Shown: positions 27,534-35,998, counted from the first letter of the stretch. The stretch: DNA of 64,000 bases from Mannheimia sp041807705 (GCF_041807705.1 NZ_JBGTYY010000007.1:23996-87995); one strand, 5' to 3'. Made by a program: numbers and translations. The notes: generated by a model from the letters alone, not told the origin.

Positions 27534-29273
27534 TCATTTATAAGAAAACCAAGCTGGTAATACGAATTGTGAATCTGCAAATAGCTCTGGCGCGATAACT
27601 GCACTTCTGCCTTGCTGAATTTGATAGATAAGCTGTGGCAAGCTAATGGATAAGTCTTTTGTTTCTGGGTAAGTTAAACCAATTTGGCTATCTGTATTAA
27701 AATAATAAGTGCCATTTACGCCATAATGTGGCTGCTGACGAATAATATTTGACACCGCTTTAAAATGGCGAGGAGATACACTTTGCTTCCAAGCATTGGC
27801 TAAAATATTGGCTTGATCATAAGCAATGCTGGCTTGTGAATAGGTCGGTTTTCGTTCAAATAACTGCTCATAGCATTGACAAAATTGCCGTCCTAGATAG
27901 TTATCGCTTAGTCCACTATTAGTACTCCACAACACCCCTTCACAAGGTTGTTCGTGCGGTAAAAATGCAGAAGGTGCGTAAATACTGTAAATAATTGCAT
28001 TAGTAGGGTTTTCAATAAAGGCTTGATAAAAATGAACAATATCCTCTGCAAAATAAGAGGCAAGCACAATAATCGATGGCGAGACATTATGAATTTGCGT
28101 CATCAAATGTTGATAAATCGTTGGATCTTGCTCTAGTTCTATATATTCAACATTCCAACCTTGTTTATGCAAATTGTGCGTTAAATTATCGATACCAATA
28201 TCCACTTTTTGCCATTTTACGCTCACGATCATTACCGTTTTATTTTGCACAAAATCGGCATAGTAATAACGGTAATATTGTAGAAAATTTAAAATCCCCA
28301 AACTGTAAGTAACATCGCTTGCACAAACCTGGAACATATTCTCAATACGCTTATTTGACAAATTTTGTGCAAGTTTATTTGAACCACTATGAGTAGCGAT
28401 ATGCAAATAGGGAATGCCTTCGGTTGCAATCAGTTCGTGAATTTCAGGCAAATAACACGCATAGGCGGTAGAAATCGCATCAACTTCTTGATCTAACAAC
28501 GCATTGTAAGCCTTCAAAATGCTGGATTTATCTTCTACACAAAAACCAGCTGTAGCAATTTGCACCTCTCGCCCATTAATACCACCTTGTCGATTTATAT
28601 TTTCTACCGCAAGTTGAGTGCCATTTAACAGCTCTTTGGTATCAATTTGCCCAATACCTTGCTCCACATAAGGTACGCCAAAAATAATAGGACGATGGCT
28701 ATAATTATTAATCGAAAAAGCGGCAGGCTCATCCATTGCAAGCGGTTGTTTTTTGTTTGCAATTTGCAAAGCGAGTTGTTCGATTTTAAAGGTAGCAAGA
28801 AAAGATTGTGCTAATTTACCTGGTGTTGGCAAGCAGATTAAATGCTCGGTTATGGCAAAAACAGCCAGTAAAGTTCGACTTTCTGTTTTCGTTTTAGAAA
28901 AAATATTTTCAATATGTTTATCAACAGTGCGCTTACTGATATTCAATTCATTTGCAATTTCTTCATTGCTAAGTCCACTACTTACTAAGGTTAATAACTC
29001 AATTTCTCGTTTACTGAGTTCAAACGGTAATTTGCTCTGCTCTGCGTGTATTAGTGCAAAATCTTGATGGCGTTTGAACAGAACTTTTAGCCAATGCTGA
29101 GTAGGCAAGCAATAGAAAAAAGATAATGAAGTTTGTTCTGAATAGAGAAATGCTCGAGCATAGAGGCAGAGTTGTTCTAACTGCGTTAAATACGCTACCC
29201 CTGCTTTATTTTCCCATTCTAGAATCTCGCCCTGCTTATTTATCAAGCAAGACCATTGATTATTTTCAGCCAT
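27534..29273 (-). CDS. LuxR-type regulator fused to a periplasmic-binding-protein-like sensor domain
   Basis: 579 residues. Residues ~1-80 are unassigned. Residues 86-142 are a GerE/LuxR helix-turn-helix (LSKREIELLTLVSSGLSNEE, then NISKRTVDKHIENI). Residues ~193-560 resemble a type I periplasmic binding protein of the amide/urea/branched-chain amino-acid group (IIFGVPYVEQGIGQIDTKEL, LAVENINRQGGINGREVQ, IHELIATEGIPYLHIATHSG). No signal peptide or membrane helix precedes the binding domain, so it should sense a small ligand in the cytoplasm, as AmiC does. Its place next to torYZ suggests it controls them, but the ligand is unknown. The domain order (HTH first, sensor last) is unusual for LuxR proteins. 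Confidence 0.8.
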   Translation of the reverse strand: MAENNQWSCLINKQGEILEWENKAGVAYLTQLEQLCLYARAFLYSEQTSLSFFYCLPTQHWLKVLFKRHQDFALIHAEQSKLPFELSKREIELLTLVSSGLSNEEIANELNISKRTVDKHIENIFSKTKTESRTLLAVFAITEHLICLPTPGKLAQSFLATFKIEQLALQIANKKQPLAMDEPAAFSINNYSHRPIIFGVPYVEQGIGQIDTKELLNGTQLAVENINRQGGINGREVQIATAGFCVEDKSSILKAYNALLDQEVDAISTAYACYLPEIHELIATEGIPYLHIATHSGSNKLAQNLSNKRIENMFQVCASDVTYSLGILNFLQYYRYYYADFVQNKTVMIVSVKWQKVDIGIDNLTHNLHKQGWNVEYIELEQDPTIYQHLMTQIHNVSPSIIVLASYFAEDIVHFYQAFIENPTNAIIYSIYAPSAFLPHEQPCEGVLWSTNSGLSDNYLGRQFCQCYEQLFERKPTYSQASIAYDQANILANAWKQSVSPRHFKAVSNIIRQQPHYGVNGTYYFNTDSQIGLTYPETKDLSISLPQLIYQIQQGRSAVIAPELFADSQFVLPAWFSYK

Positions 29274-29330
29274 TCTTTTTCCTAAGTAAAAATTGCCACG
29301 CTAAAATAACAAAATTAACTATTCCAAAAA

Positions 29331-29344
29331 ATGATATAAATCAA
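29331..29344. promoter_or_regulatory. FNR-like box between the LuxR-type gene and moaA
   Basis: ATGAT - ATAA - ATCAA matches 9 of 10 core positions of TTGAT-N4-ATCAA. It lies 58 bases from the regulator's start and about 230 bases from moaA, fitting anaerobic control of this molybdoenzyme region. Confidence 0.45.
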
Positions 29345-29444
29345 ACCAACCTGATTTAGTTACAACTTACTATTAAAATATACCACTATATACCCCTTGC
29401 TTAATCAGCATTCTCCCCCTACAATAAAACCAATTTTATTTAAG

Positions 29445-29576
29445 ACTCCGAGCATTATTTCCTAACTCTAAAAATTAAAGACAAATTTTTGATATGGAAC
29501 TTATGCCAGTAACAGCATTGCTGTTCAAAGGATAACTTAGAAATGGGTTGTCCTCTCGTGTTTAGAAAGGTGTCAA
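29445..29576 (+). ncRNA. Molybdenum-cofactor (Moco) riboswitch before moaA
   Basis: The leader has conserved-looking islands in the order known for the Moco RNA motif: CTCCGAGCA (29446), AAAGACAA, ATGGAAC, AAAGGATAAC (29527-29536), GTTGTCCTC and GAAAGGTGTCA right before the moaA ATG. The last block contains the AAAGG ribosome-binding site, so ligand binding would block translation of moaA. I recognised it by pattern; a covariance-model match would settle it. Confidence 0.75.
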
Positions 29577-30602
29577 ATGCAGTCTATTATCCCAATTAAA
29601 AACGTGGGTAATGAGATGGTTTCTGGGCTTGTTGATCGTTTTCAGCGTCAATATACCTATTTAAGGCTATCTATTACCGATGTTTGCAACTTCCGTTGTA
29701 ACTATTGCTTGCCTGATGGCTATAAACCGCCTTCGCATAAGCAAACATTTCTGAGTGTTGATGAAATTCAACGTATCGCTAAAGCCTTTGCTAATTTAGG
29801 TACAGAGAAAATCCGTATTACAGGCGGAGAGCCTACCCTACGCAAAGATTTCGTTGAAATTGCTCATACTATCTCTCAAACTGCTGGCATTCGCAAAGTT
29901 GCCTTAACCACCAATGGCTATCGAATGGAACGTGATGTCGAACTTTGGCAACAAGCAGGCATTACCGATATTAATGTGAGTGTGGATAGTTTAGATACTC
30001 GCCAATTTCAACTCATTACAGGCGAAAACAAGCTGCAATCGATTTTAAACGGTATTGATAAAGCCTTTGCAATTGGCTACAAGAAAATTAAAGTTAATGC
30101 GGTGCTGATGAAGCAGTATACCGCCCCTGAATTGGATAAATTCCTCGCTTGGATAAAAGACAAGCCGATTCAAATGCGGTTTATTGAATTGATGGAAACC
30201 GGCGAAATGGATACTTTCTTTCAAGCTCAGCATCTCTCCGGGCAATCGGTAATGACCCGCTTATTACAAGAAGGCTGGCAATTACAACCCAAAGCGATGT
30301 CTGACGGCCCGGCAAAAGTGCTTTCTCACCCTGATTTTAAAGGCGAAATCGGCTTAATTATGCCTTACGAGAAAAATTTCTGTGCCTCTTGTAACCGCTT
30401 GCGTGTTTCCGCCCTCGGTAAACTGCATCTGTGCTTATTTGGTGAAGAAGGGATTGATATTCGTGATTTGCTGGCAAGTGATGAGCAACAATTACAGCTT
30501 GAAACACGGCTAAAATCTGCCTTACAAGGCAAGCGAGAACACCACTATTTGCATATTGGGGATAGTGGGGTTAGGAATAATTTGGCGAGTATCGGTGGTT
30601 AA
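29577..30602 (+). CDS. moaA: GTP 3',8-cyclase MoaA
   Basis: 341 residues; radical-SAM enzyme for the first step of molybdopterin synthesis. The N-terminal cluster site is C37-N-F-R-C41-N-Y-C44, ITGGEPTLRKDF is the SAM-binding GGE region, and the C-terminal cluster is CASCNRLRVS...LCLFGEEG. It ends HIGDSGVRNNLASIGG, where the usual family end is a GG dipeptide, so it is complete. It is preceded by the Moco riboswitch and followed by a long repeat element before moaC. Confidence 0.97.
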   Translation: MQSIIPIKNVGNEMVSGLVDRFQRQYTYLRLSITDVCNFRCNYCLPDGYKPPSHKQTFLSVDEIQRIAKAFANLGTEKIRITGGEPTLRKDFVEIAHTISQTAGIRKVALTTNGYRMERDVELWQQAGITDINVSVDSLDTRQFQLITGENKLQSILNGIDKAFAIGYKKIKVNAVLMKQYTAPELDKFLAWIKDKPIQMRFIELMETGEMDTFFQAQHLSGQSVMTRLLQEGWQLQPKAMSDGPAKVLSHPDFKGEIGLIMPYEKNFCASCNRLRVSALGKLHLCLFGEEGIDIRDLLASDEQQLQLETRLKSALQGKREHHYLHIGDSGVRNNLASIGG

Positions 30603-30611
30603 GAGTTTTAT

Positions 30612-31038
30612 GTTACTTTCTTTGCTTGTGCAAAGAAAGTAACCAAAGAAAGCACACCCTACTTCACCGCTACCTTCGCTTTATTTGAATTTGTTTAACG
30701 AAAAAATTTAAAACTCGCCAACTCCGTTGGCTCAAACACTAAATTTTTCCTACAAATTCAAAGTCGCTCAGGCGGTTCAGAAGGGAGTAATTGGAGCGTT
30801 ACAAGCGGTTATTTTTCACTGAAAACTTGTAAAAAATCTTAAATAGTGCACCTGCTCCCCCTATTTTCCGCTGTAGCGGTTGCGTCAACTTTTGAGGACA
30901 ACTTTTCGTGTTTGAGCCAACGAAGTTGGCGAGTTTGAAAAGTTCGTCCCAAAAGTTAGCAACAAGCGAAGGGATAAGGAAAATCTGGGGTCGCCTTTCT
31001 TTTGGTTACTTTTCTTTGGCGAAGCAAAGAAAAGTAAC
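30612..31038. repeat. 427-bp nested inverted-repeat element between moaA and moaC
   Basis: The left end is a perfect hairpin (14-bp arms 30612-30625 and 30630-30643, loop TTGT). The right end is a similar one (14-bp arms 31005-31018 and 31025-31038, loop GCGAAG). Both begin GTTACTTT and end AAAGTAAC. Inside, 30714-30739 pairs with 30908-30933 with one mismatch in 26 bases, and ACCTTCGCTT pairs with AAGCGAAGG. An uptake core lies at its centre (30801). There is no protein-coding frame. It covers almost all of the 494-base gap in the moa operon and is a REP/MITE-like palindromic element. Confidence 0.8.
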
Positions 31039-31096
31039 AAGAAAAAACTCTCGATATTAATTTTTCAATCAAATTCAAATTCAAAGAGACAAACAA

Positions 31097-31573
31097 ATGA
31101 CAACATTCACCCATATCAACCAAAATGGCGAAGCTAATATGGTTGATGTTTCAATGAAACAAGAAACCGTACGAATTGCCCGTGCGGAAGCCTTTGTGCG
31201 AATGAACGCTGAAACGCTACAAATGATTGTGAGCGGAAATCATCATAAAGGCGATGTATTTGCAACCGCTCGTATTGCAGGCATTCAAGCAGCGAAAAGA
31301 ACGTGGGAGCTTATTCCTCTTTGCCACCCGTTATTACTTTCTAAAGCCGAAGTTCAGCTTGAAGCTTTACCTGAAACCAATCAAGTGCGTATTGAAAGCC
31401 TATGTAAACTAACGGGTAAAACAGGCGTGGAAATGGAAGCTCTCACCGCAGCAAGTGTGGCAGCATTAACAATTTATGATATGTGCAAAGCGGTACAAAA
31501 AGATATGGTAATTGAAAATGTCAGACTGCTGAGTAAAAGCGGTGGAAAATCGGGAGATTTTAGCGTTGATTAA
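31097..31573 (+). CDS. moaC: Cyclic pyranopterin monophosphate synthase MoaC
   Basis: 158 residues, full length. Typical segments are MVDVSMKQETVRIARAEA, IPLCHPLLLSKAEV, the GKTGVEMEALTAASVAALTI helix and the terminal KSGGKSGDF. It converts the MoaA product to cyclic pyranopterin monophosphate. It overlaps moaD by 8 bases. Confidence 0.97.
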   Translation: MTTFTHINQNGEANMVDVSMKQETVRIARAEAFVRMNAETLQMIVSGNHHKGDVFATARIAGIQAAKRTWELIPLCHPLLLSKAEVQLEALPETNQVRIESLCKLTGKTGVEMEALTAASVAALTIYDMCKAVQKDMVIENVRLLSKSGGKSGDFSVD

Positions 31574-31811
31574 GGTATTATTTTTCGCCCAAGTGCGAGA
31601 GCTTGTGGCAACCGATATGTTAGAGGTTGAACCAACATTTGCGACTGCAGAAGAACTGCGTGAACATTTAAGCCAGCAAGGTAAAAAATGGCAATTAGCG
31701 TTAGAAAAAGGCAAACTGTTAGTTGCAATCAACCAAACCATCTGCCCGCTTGAAACAGCAATTAAAGATGGCGATGAAGTGGCATTTTTCCCACCTGTAA
31801 CAGGGGGCTAA
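31566..31811 (+). CDS. moaD: Molybdopterin synthase small subunit MoaD
   Basis: 81 residues with a ubiquitin-like fold and the essential C-terminal Gly-Gly (PPVTGG). By comparison with MoaD proteins starting MIKVLFFAQVREL, the start is the TTG at 31566, eight bases inside the moaC end; the ATG at 31542 would add eight odd residues. The GG end is thiocarboxylated and donates sulfur with MoaE. moaE starts 1 base later. Confidence 0.93.
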   Translation: MIKVLFFAQVRELVATDMLEVEPTFATAEELREHLSQQGKKWQLALEKGKLLVAINQTICPLETAIKDGDEVAFFPPVTGG

Positions 31812-31812
31812 A

Positions 31813-32268
31813 ATGCACGCTACATTGATTGAAGTACAAGAAGCTGAATTTGACCAAAACAAAATCTATCGTTGGCTCAGTGAATACAATAGTGTTGGGG
31901 CAACTACGCTTTTTATCGGCAAAGTGCGTGAAATGAATTTAGGCGATAATGTGTCGGGTTTATTTCTTGAGCACTACCCTACAATGACGAAAAAAGCCCT
32001 GCAAGAAATTGTTGATGAAGCCCGAAACCGTTGGGATTTACAACGTGTTGCAGTGATTCACCGAATTGGACAACTCAACACAGGCGATGAGATTGTGTTA
32101 GTGGGTGTAAGCTCTGCTCACAGAGGCGATGCTTATCACGCTAATGAATTTATTATGGATTATCTCAAAACCAAGGCACCTTTTTGGAAGCGTGAGCAAA
32201 CCCAAGAGGGCGAGCGTTGGATTGAAGGACGTGAGAGCGATCAACAAGCGGTCCAAAAGTGGCAATAA
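31813..32268 (+). CDS. moaE: Molybdopterin synthase large subunit MoaE
   Basis: 151 residues. It has the conserved LEHYPTMTKKALQEIVDEA, VIHRIGQLNTGDEIVLVGVS, the SAHRGDAYHANEFIMDYLKT segment and the active-site lysines in KTKAPFWKRE. It joins the dithiolene sulfurs from MoaD to precursor Z. It is the last of the tight moaC-moaD-moaE group; an uptake core lies in its final codons. Confidence 0.97.
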   Translation: MHATLIEVQEAEFDQNKIYRWLSEYNSVGATTLFIGKVREMNLGDNVSGLFLEHYPTMTKKALQEIVDEARNRWDLQRVAVIHRIGQLNTGDEIVLVGVSSAHRGDAYHANEFIMDYLKTKAPFWKREQTQEGERWIEGRESDQQAVQKWQ

Positions 32269-32285
32269 TTTGCAAAAGGTAACCA

Positions 32286-32768
32286 ATGGAAAATTTATAT
32301 ATTGATTTGCAGATCGCCTGCGAAAATACCGAAAACTTACCAAGCGAACAACAATTTTATACTTGGGTACAAAAAGCCCTTGCAGTTGAGGCAAAAACTG
32401 ATGATTTCCCTGAAAGTGAGATTACCATTCGGATTGTCGATGAGGCAGAAAGCCACGAGCTAAATCTAACTTATCGTGGTAAAGACAAGCCAACCAATGT
32501 GCTATCTTTCCCGTTTGAAGTGCCTGAAGGTATAGAAATGCCACTATTGGGCGATTTGGTTATCTGCCGACAAGTGATGGAAAAAGAAGCCAAAGAACAG
32601 CAAATTAGCGAGGAAAGCCACTGGGCTCATTTAAGCGTACACGGCACGCTCCACCTACTCGGCTACGATCACATTGAAGAAAATGAAGCGATTGAAATGG
32701 AAAGCCTTGAAACCGAAATTATGATTGCGTTGGGGTATGAAGATCCGTATTTAAGCGAGAAAATGTAG
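32286..32768 (+). CDS. ybeY: Endoribonuclease YbeY (rRNA maturation)
   Basis: 160 residues with the zinc motif HGTLHLLGYDH (HxxxHxxxxxH) near residue 118 and the family segment YRGKDKPTNVLSFPFE. It acts in 16S rRNA 3' processing and ribosome quality control. It follows moaE by 17 bases with AAAGGT before the ATG, so it may share transcripts with the moa genes. Two strong hairpins follow. Confidence 0.95.
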   Translation: MENLYIDLQIACENTENLPSEQQFYTWVQKALAVEAKTDDFPESEITIRIVDEAESHELNLTYRGKDKPTNVLSFPFEVPEGIEMPLLGDLVICRQVMEKEAKEQQISEESHWAHLSVHGTLHLLGYDHIEENEAIEMESLETEIMIALGYEDPYLSEKM

Positions 32769-32769
32769 G

Positions 32770-32819
32770 TTGGGCATTTATGCCCAACACAGAAAAGTCG
32801 GGCAAAATTGCCCGACTTA
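32770..32819. terminator. Two tandem hairpins between convergent genes
   Basis: GTTGGGCAT - TT - ATGCCCAAC (32770-32789) and AAGTCGGGCAA - AA - TTGCCCGACTT (32796-32819). They sit between ybeY and the convergent DUF805 gene. They look like intergenic REP-type palindromes serving as terminators. Confidence 0.7.
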
Positions 32820-32823
32820 CACA

Positions 32824-33483
32824 TTAGATTTTCACTTCGTTTGACCAAGAAAACATCAATTTATCACCAATATAAAATCGTCTTTCTGCATATAAATAAC
32901 CATAAGAATCTTCATCATCTTGTAATCGTTTGGCTAAAATTTCCAAACGTTGACGAAGTTTTTTCACGCTTTCTGGCGGAATTGCATAAAAATAACGTTC
33001 ATTTTCTTCACTTATTCGGAAATTGATACTTTCAATTCTACCAATAGGCGGACTACAGAACTGCCCCATATTTTGCAGCACTAAATCAATATCTGTTGGA
33101 TTAGTCAATGCCTGTTGCTCTGCTTCTTGCACTTTTTTCTCTGCACGAAGATCTTTGGGCGATTTGCCGTATTGATTATCACCATCCGTCCCTTTTGCAA
33201 ATGCAAAATATAACCAAACAAATGGCAGAATAACAGCCCAAGACCATATAGGATCTTTTCCCATATCTTTTAATCTATCTCTAGAAAGAGAGATCATCAT
33301 TATAGATTGAGCTACTAGCATAATAAGCATAATAATAGTATAAGTCCATATTGTTCCTTCATATTCCAGCCTAGAAGAAAAATCATAATAGGATACTTTA
33401 TTGAAAAGTATGGTTGTTACTATAAAAAAGAAAACCCAATTGACTATTGACCAAAAGATATAATTTAATCGTGATCTACGCAT
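32824..33483 (-). CDS. DUF805-type membrane protein
   Basis: 219 residues from MRRSRLNYIFW. Three to four hydrophobic helices lie in the first ~120 residues, then a charged cytoplasmic tail. The DUF805 signature is seen in SLSRDRLKDMGKDPIWSWAV and GTDGDNQYGKSPK. The tail (~120-219) is an extra domain I do not recognise. It overlaps the preceding gene by 8 bases, so the pair is translationally coupled. Function unknown. Confidence 0.7.
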   Translation of the reverse strand: MRRSRLNYIFWSIVNWVFFFIVTTILFNKVSYYDFSSRLEYEGTIWTYTIIMLIMLVAQSIMMISLSRDRLKDMGKDPIWSWAVILPFVWLYFAFAKGTDGDNQYGKSPKDLRAEKKVQEAEQQALTNPTDIDLVLQNMGQFCSPPIGRIESINFRISEENERYFYAIPPESVKKLRQRLEILAKRLQDDEDSYGYLYAERRFYIGDKLMFSWSNEVKI

Positions 33484-33850
33484 TATTTCCACCCACTAAT
33501 TCACCTTCAGGCGTTAGCCACATACCGTCTGCTAGATAAATATTATCAAAACCGTTTCCACCGATTTCTGCATAAATATCTAACATTTCTTCCTCAGCCA
33601 ATAGAGCTTCCATTTGAGAGGTTGTCAAATCCTTATATTTAAGCCAATCATCGAAGGCATAACCAGCATCCTTTATCTCTTGAATGGTCGTAAAGCCCAT
33701 TTTTTCACACAAAGATTCCAAATCGTGAATCCAAATTTTGTCATCTTTTATAAAATAAGAGCCGTTATAAGCATACTCATCGGTACATTCTTCATAATCA
33801 GCTAAGATAGCTTTTTCACAACTCTCTTTATAGTTCCATTTTCCAGCCAT
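33476..33850 (-). CDS. Small acidic protein of unknown function
   Basis: 124 residues, acidic (many D/E), no signal peptide or membrane helix, with W and Y scattered (MAGKWNYKESCEKAILADYE; WLTPEGELVGGNN at the end). No family was recognised. It is followed by the overlapping DUF805-type gene, so the two probably work together. Confidence 0.65.
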   Translation of the reverse strand: MAGKWNYKESCEKAILADYEECTDEYAYNGSYFIKDDKIWIHDLESLCEKMGFTTIQEIKDAGYAFDDWLKYKDLTTSQMEALLAEEEMLDIYAEIGGNGFDNIYLADGMWLTPEGELVGGNNA

Positions 33851-33882
33851 ATAAAATCCTATAAATGTTAGTCAGTATTAAT

Positions 33883-33910
33883 TGTTCTTCCACTGTCAAG
33901 TGGAAGAACA
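33883..33910. repeat. 12-bp inverted repeat
   Basis: TGTTCTTCCACT - GTCA - AGTGGAAGAACA is perfect. It lies 33 bases upstream of the hypothetical gene at 33476-33850, so it could be an operator or the end of a small palindromic element. Confidence 0.6.
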
Positions 33911-34033
33911 CAGATAGTACTATCTGTTCGTGAGCAAACTTTATTCAAATGAAAAATCATCATAATGGTGGGCTATATAAAAAATACTCACCAGCGGTTG
34001 TTTTAGTAGAAAAATTTACATTCAATTTATCTG

Positions 34034-34085
34034 TTATTGTTTATGTAGAATTATGTATACTTACATAATTCTACATAAACAATAA
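34034..34085. repeat. Perfect 24-bp inverted repeat just before tmcA
   Basis: Arms 34034-34057 and 34062-34085 are exact complements with loop TACT. The arms are AT-rich (TTATTGTTTATG... / ...CATAAACAATAA). The right arm ends 20 bases before the tmcA ATG, within its promoter or leader. It could be an operator, an RNA hairpin or a short palindromic mobile element. Confidence 0.85.
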
Positions 34086-34105
34086 AATGCTAAACCAAAC
34101 AAACA

Positions 34106-35998
34106 ATGAGAAAACTGGTTATCGTAAACGATCAAAATAAAAAACTCGTTCAGTATGTCCCTAAATTTGTATCATCAGGGATTTATCTACCAAGTGCTAT
34201 ATACCCTATACACTTTTCTAACGCAAAATCTCTGCTTGGCAATGAATACCCTTTTGCCATTTACGATATGCGTGCGGAAAACGGTGTGAATTTTAACCTT
34301 GAGGCATTTGGCATTCTAGCCGGTACAATTCAAGAAAATGGTACGCTCTATCTGCTCTGCCCTGATTGGGAAAATATAGAAAATATAATCGATTTAGATA
34401 GTCTTAGGTGGAATGATGGTAAAGCAGTTACAGCACCAAATTTTTATCATTATTTCAAGCAGTTAGTAACCCAATATCAATTTGAATCTAGGGGCGAATT
34501 ACATTCGCCTTTCAGTTATCCTAGCTCAAAGGACGAATGTAATTCGCCCCTACGATTAACGAACGAACAGCAAAAAATCTTGAAAAATCTACCGCTTGAT
34601 AATCCAGATATTCATTTAATTACTGCCCCTCGAGGGAGAGGAAAATCGACTTTAGCGGGTTTGCTTGCGACAGAACTTACGCAGCAACACAATGTATTGA
34701 TTACTGCTCGTTCCTTATCTGCTCTTCCAAGTTTTTGGCGTTCGGCTGAGCAAAAAATCCCATTTTTCGCACCTGATCATTTAACCGAGCTGGTTAAAAG
34801 TAAAAAAATTTCGCCTAACCAATGGCTTTTTATTGATGAAGCCGCCAGCCTTCCCTTACCGATACTCCACACACTTTGTGCCTATTTTGAAAAAGTGGTT
34901 TTAACCACAACCACCCAAAATTACGAAGGCACAGGTCGAGGTTTTGAACTGAAATTGCCGAAGATGTTAAATAAACTATTCAAACATTGGACATTATCGC
35001 AACCACTACGCTGGGGGGAAAATGATCCGTTAGAGCATTTTATTAACGATTTACTCCTGTTAAATGGCTATACCGTAGGGGAAAATTGCAATTTTCCCCT
35101 ACAATCTGTGGAAGTAGCATTAATACAACGCAGAATTGAATTTTACCGCTTACTTGCCAACGCCCATTACAAAACTACCCCAACGGATTTACGCCGTTTA
35201 TTTGATGGCGAAAATCAAATTTTATTGCAAGAAATAGAGAATGACCAACTGATTGGCGGTATCTGGGCAATGCTTGAAGGTGGTTTAAGCGAGGAATTAA
35301 CCCACGCAATTTGGTTAGGTGAACGTCGCCCTCAAGGTAACTTGGTGGCTCAATATCTCTGCTTTCAAGGAAATTTACCAGAGGCTTGCAAACTGCATTC
35401 AGTTCGTATTTCTCGTATTGCAGTTAAGCCTGAAAAGCAAAATCAGGGTGTTGGCAAGCGGTTGATTTCTCGCTTTATTTTGCAAAATTCTTCAGCAAAA
35501 CGACCGCTTGATTTTATCTCTGTCAGCTTTGGTCTAACTGCTCCACTCTATACCTTTTGGCAATCTTGCGGTTTTGATCTTGTGCAAATCACACCGAATA
35601 AAGAGGCAAGTAGCGGTTATCATAGTGCGATGATGATTTATCCTTTATCAGAAAAAGGTAAACAGTTTGCTCAGCAAGCCACCCAAGCCTTTGCCAGAGA
35701 TTTTGCCTTCCAGCTATTTTTTGATGATGTTTATGAAGAATTGCAAAATGTTGAGCAATTTAGACCGCTTGCAGAGAAAAATTTAGCAGATCGTGATTGG
35801 CAAAACCTTACTGCTTTTGCCAATGGCAAACGAGCTTTATCAGCGGTTTATGTGAGTTTAAAGCGTTTATATTTTTCTAATCCCGAAAAGCTGATTTCAC
35901 TTGCTGTTTTTAGTAAAAATAAACAAAAGCGTTCAAAAGCAGAAACGGAAAAATACCGACAAATTGTGCAAACATATTTAAAAACAGTTAATCATTAA
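34106..35998 (+). CDS. tmcA: tRNA(Met) cytidine acetyltransferase TmcA, with two in-frame palindrome insertions
   Basis: 630 residues. It is an RNA helicase-like module (P-loop TAPRGRGKSTLAG near residue 174; FIDEAASLPLPIL) followed by a GNAT acetyltransferase (RISRIAVKPEKQNQGVGKRL). It makes N4-acetylcytidine at the wobble position of elongator tRNA-Met. Two DNA palindromes lie inside the frame: 34489-34552 (encoding LHSPFSYPSSKDECNSPL, before LTNEQQ) and 35075-35102 (VGENCNFPL). Both keep the frame open, so the protein carries extra peptides in positions that look like linkers. Activity is probably kept but is untested. Confidence 0.92.
   Translation: MRKLVIVNDQNKKLVQYVPKFVSSGIYLPSAIYPIHFSNAKSLLGNEYPFAIYDMRAENGVNFNLEAFGILAGTIQENGTLYLLCPDWENIENIIDLDSLRWNDGKAVTAPNFYHYFKQLVTQYQFESRGELHSPFSYPSSKDECNSPLRLTNEQQKILKNLPLDNPDIHLITAPRGRGKSTLAGLLATELTQQHNVLITARSLSALPSFWRSAEQKIPFFAPDHLTELVKSKKISPNQWLFIDEAASLPLPILHTLCAYFEKVVLTTTTQNYEGTGRGFELKLPKMLNKLFKHWTLSQPLRWGENDPLEHFINDLLLLNGYTVGENCNFPLQSVEVALIQRRIEFYRLLANAHYKTTPTDLRRLFDGENQILLQEIENDQLIGGIWAMLEGGLSEELTHAIWLGERRPQGNLVAQYLCFQGNLPEACKLHSVRISRIAVKPEKQNQGVGKRLISRFILQNSSAKRPLDFISVSFGLTAPLYTFWQSCGFDLVQITPNKEASSGYHSAMMIYPLSEKGKQFAQQATQAFARDFAFQLFFDDVYEELQNVEQFRPLAEKNLADRDWQNLTAFANGKRALSAVYVSLKRLYFSNPEKLISLAVFSKNKQKRSKAETEKYRQIVQTYLKTVNH
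34489..34552. repeat. Palindromic element inside tmcA, copy 1
   Basis: 19-bp perfect arms at 34489-34507 and 34534-34552 (TAGGGGCGAATTACATTCG and its complement), with a 26-base centre that adds a few more pairs. The ends TAGGGG...CCCCTA are shared with copy 2 and with the intergenic element at 44931. Confidence 0.9.
35075..35102. repeat. Palindromic element inside tmcA, copy 2
   Basis: A 28-bp perfect palindrome with no loop; each arm is GTAGGGGAAAATTG or its complement. It lies in frame in the same gene as copy 1. Confidence 0.9.
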
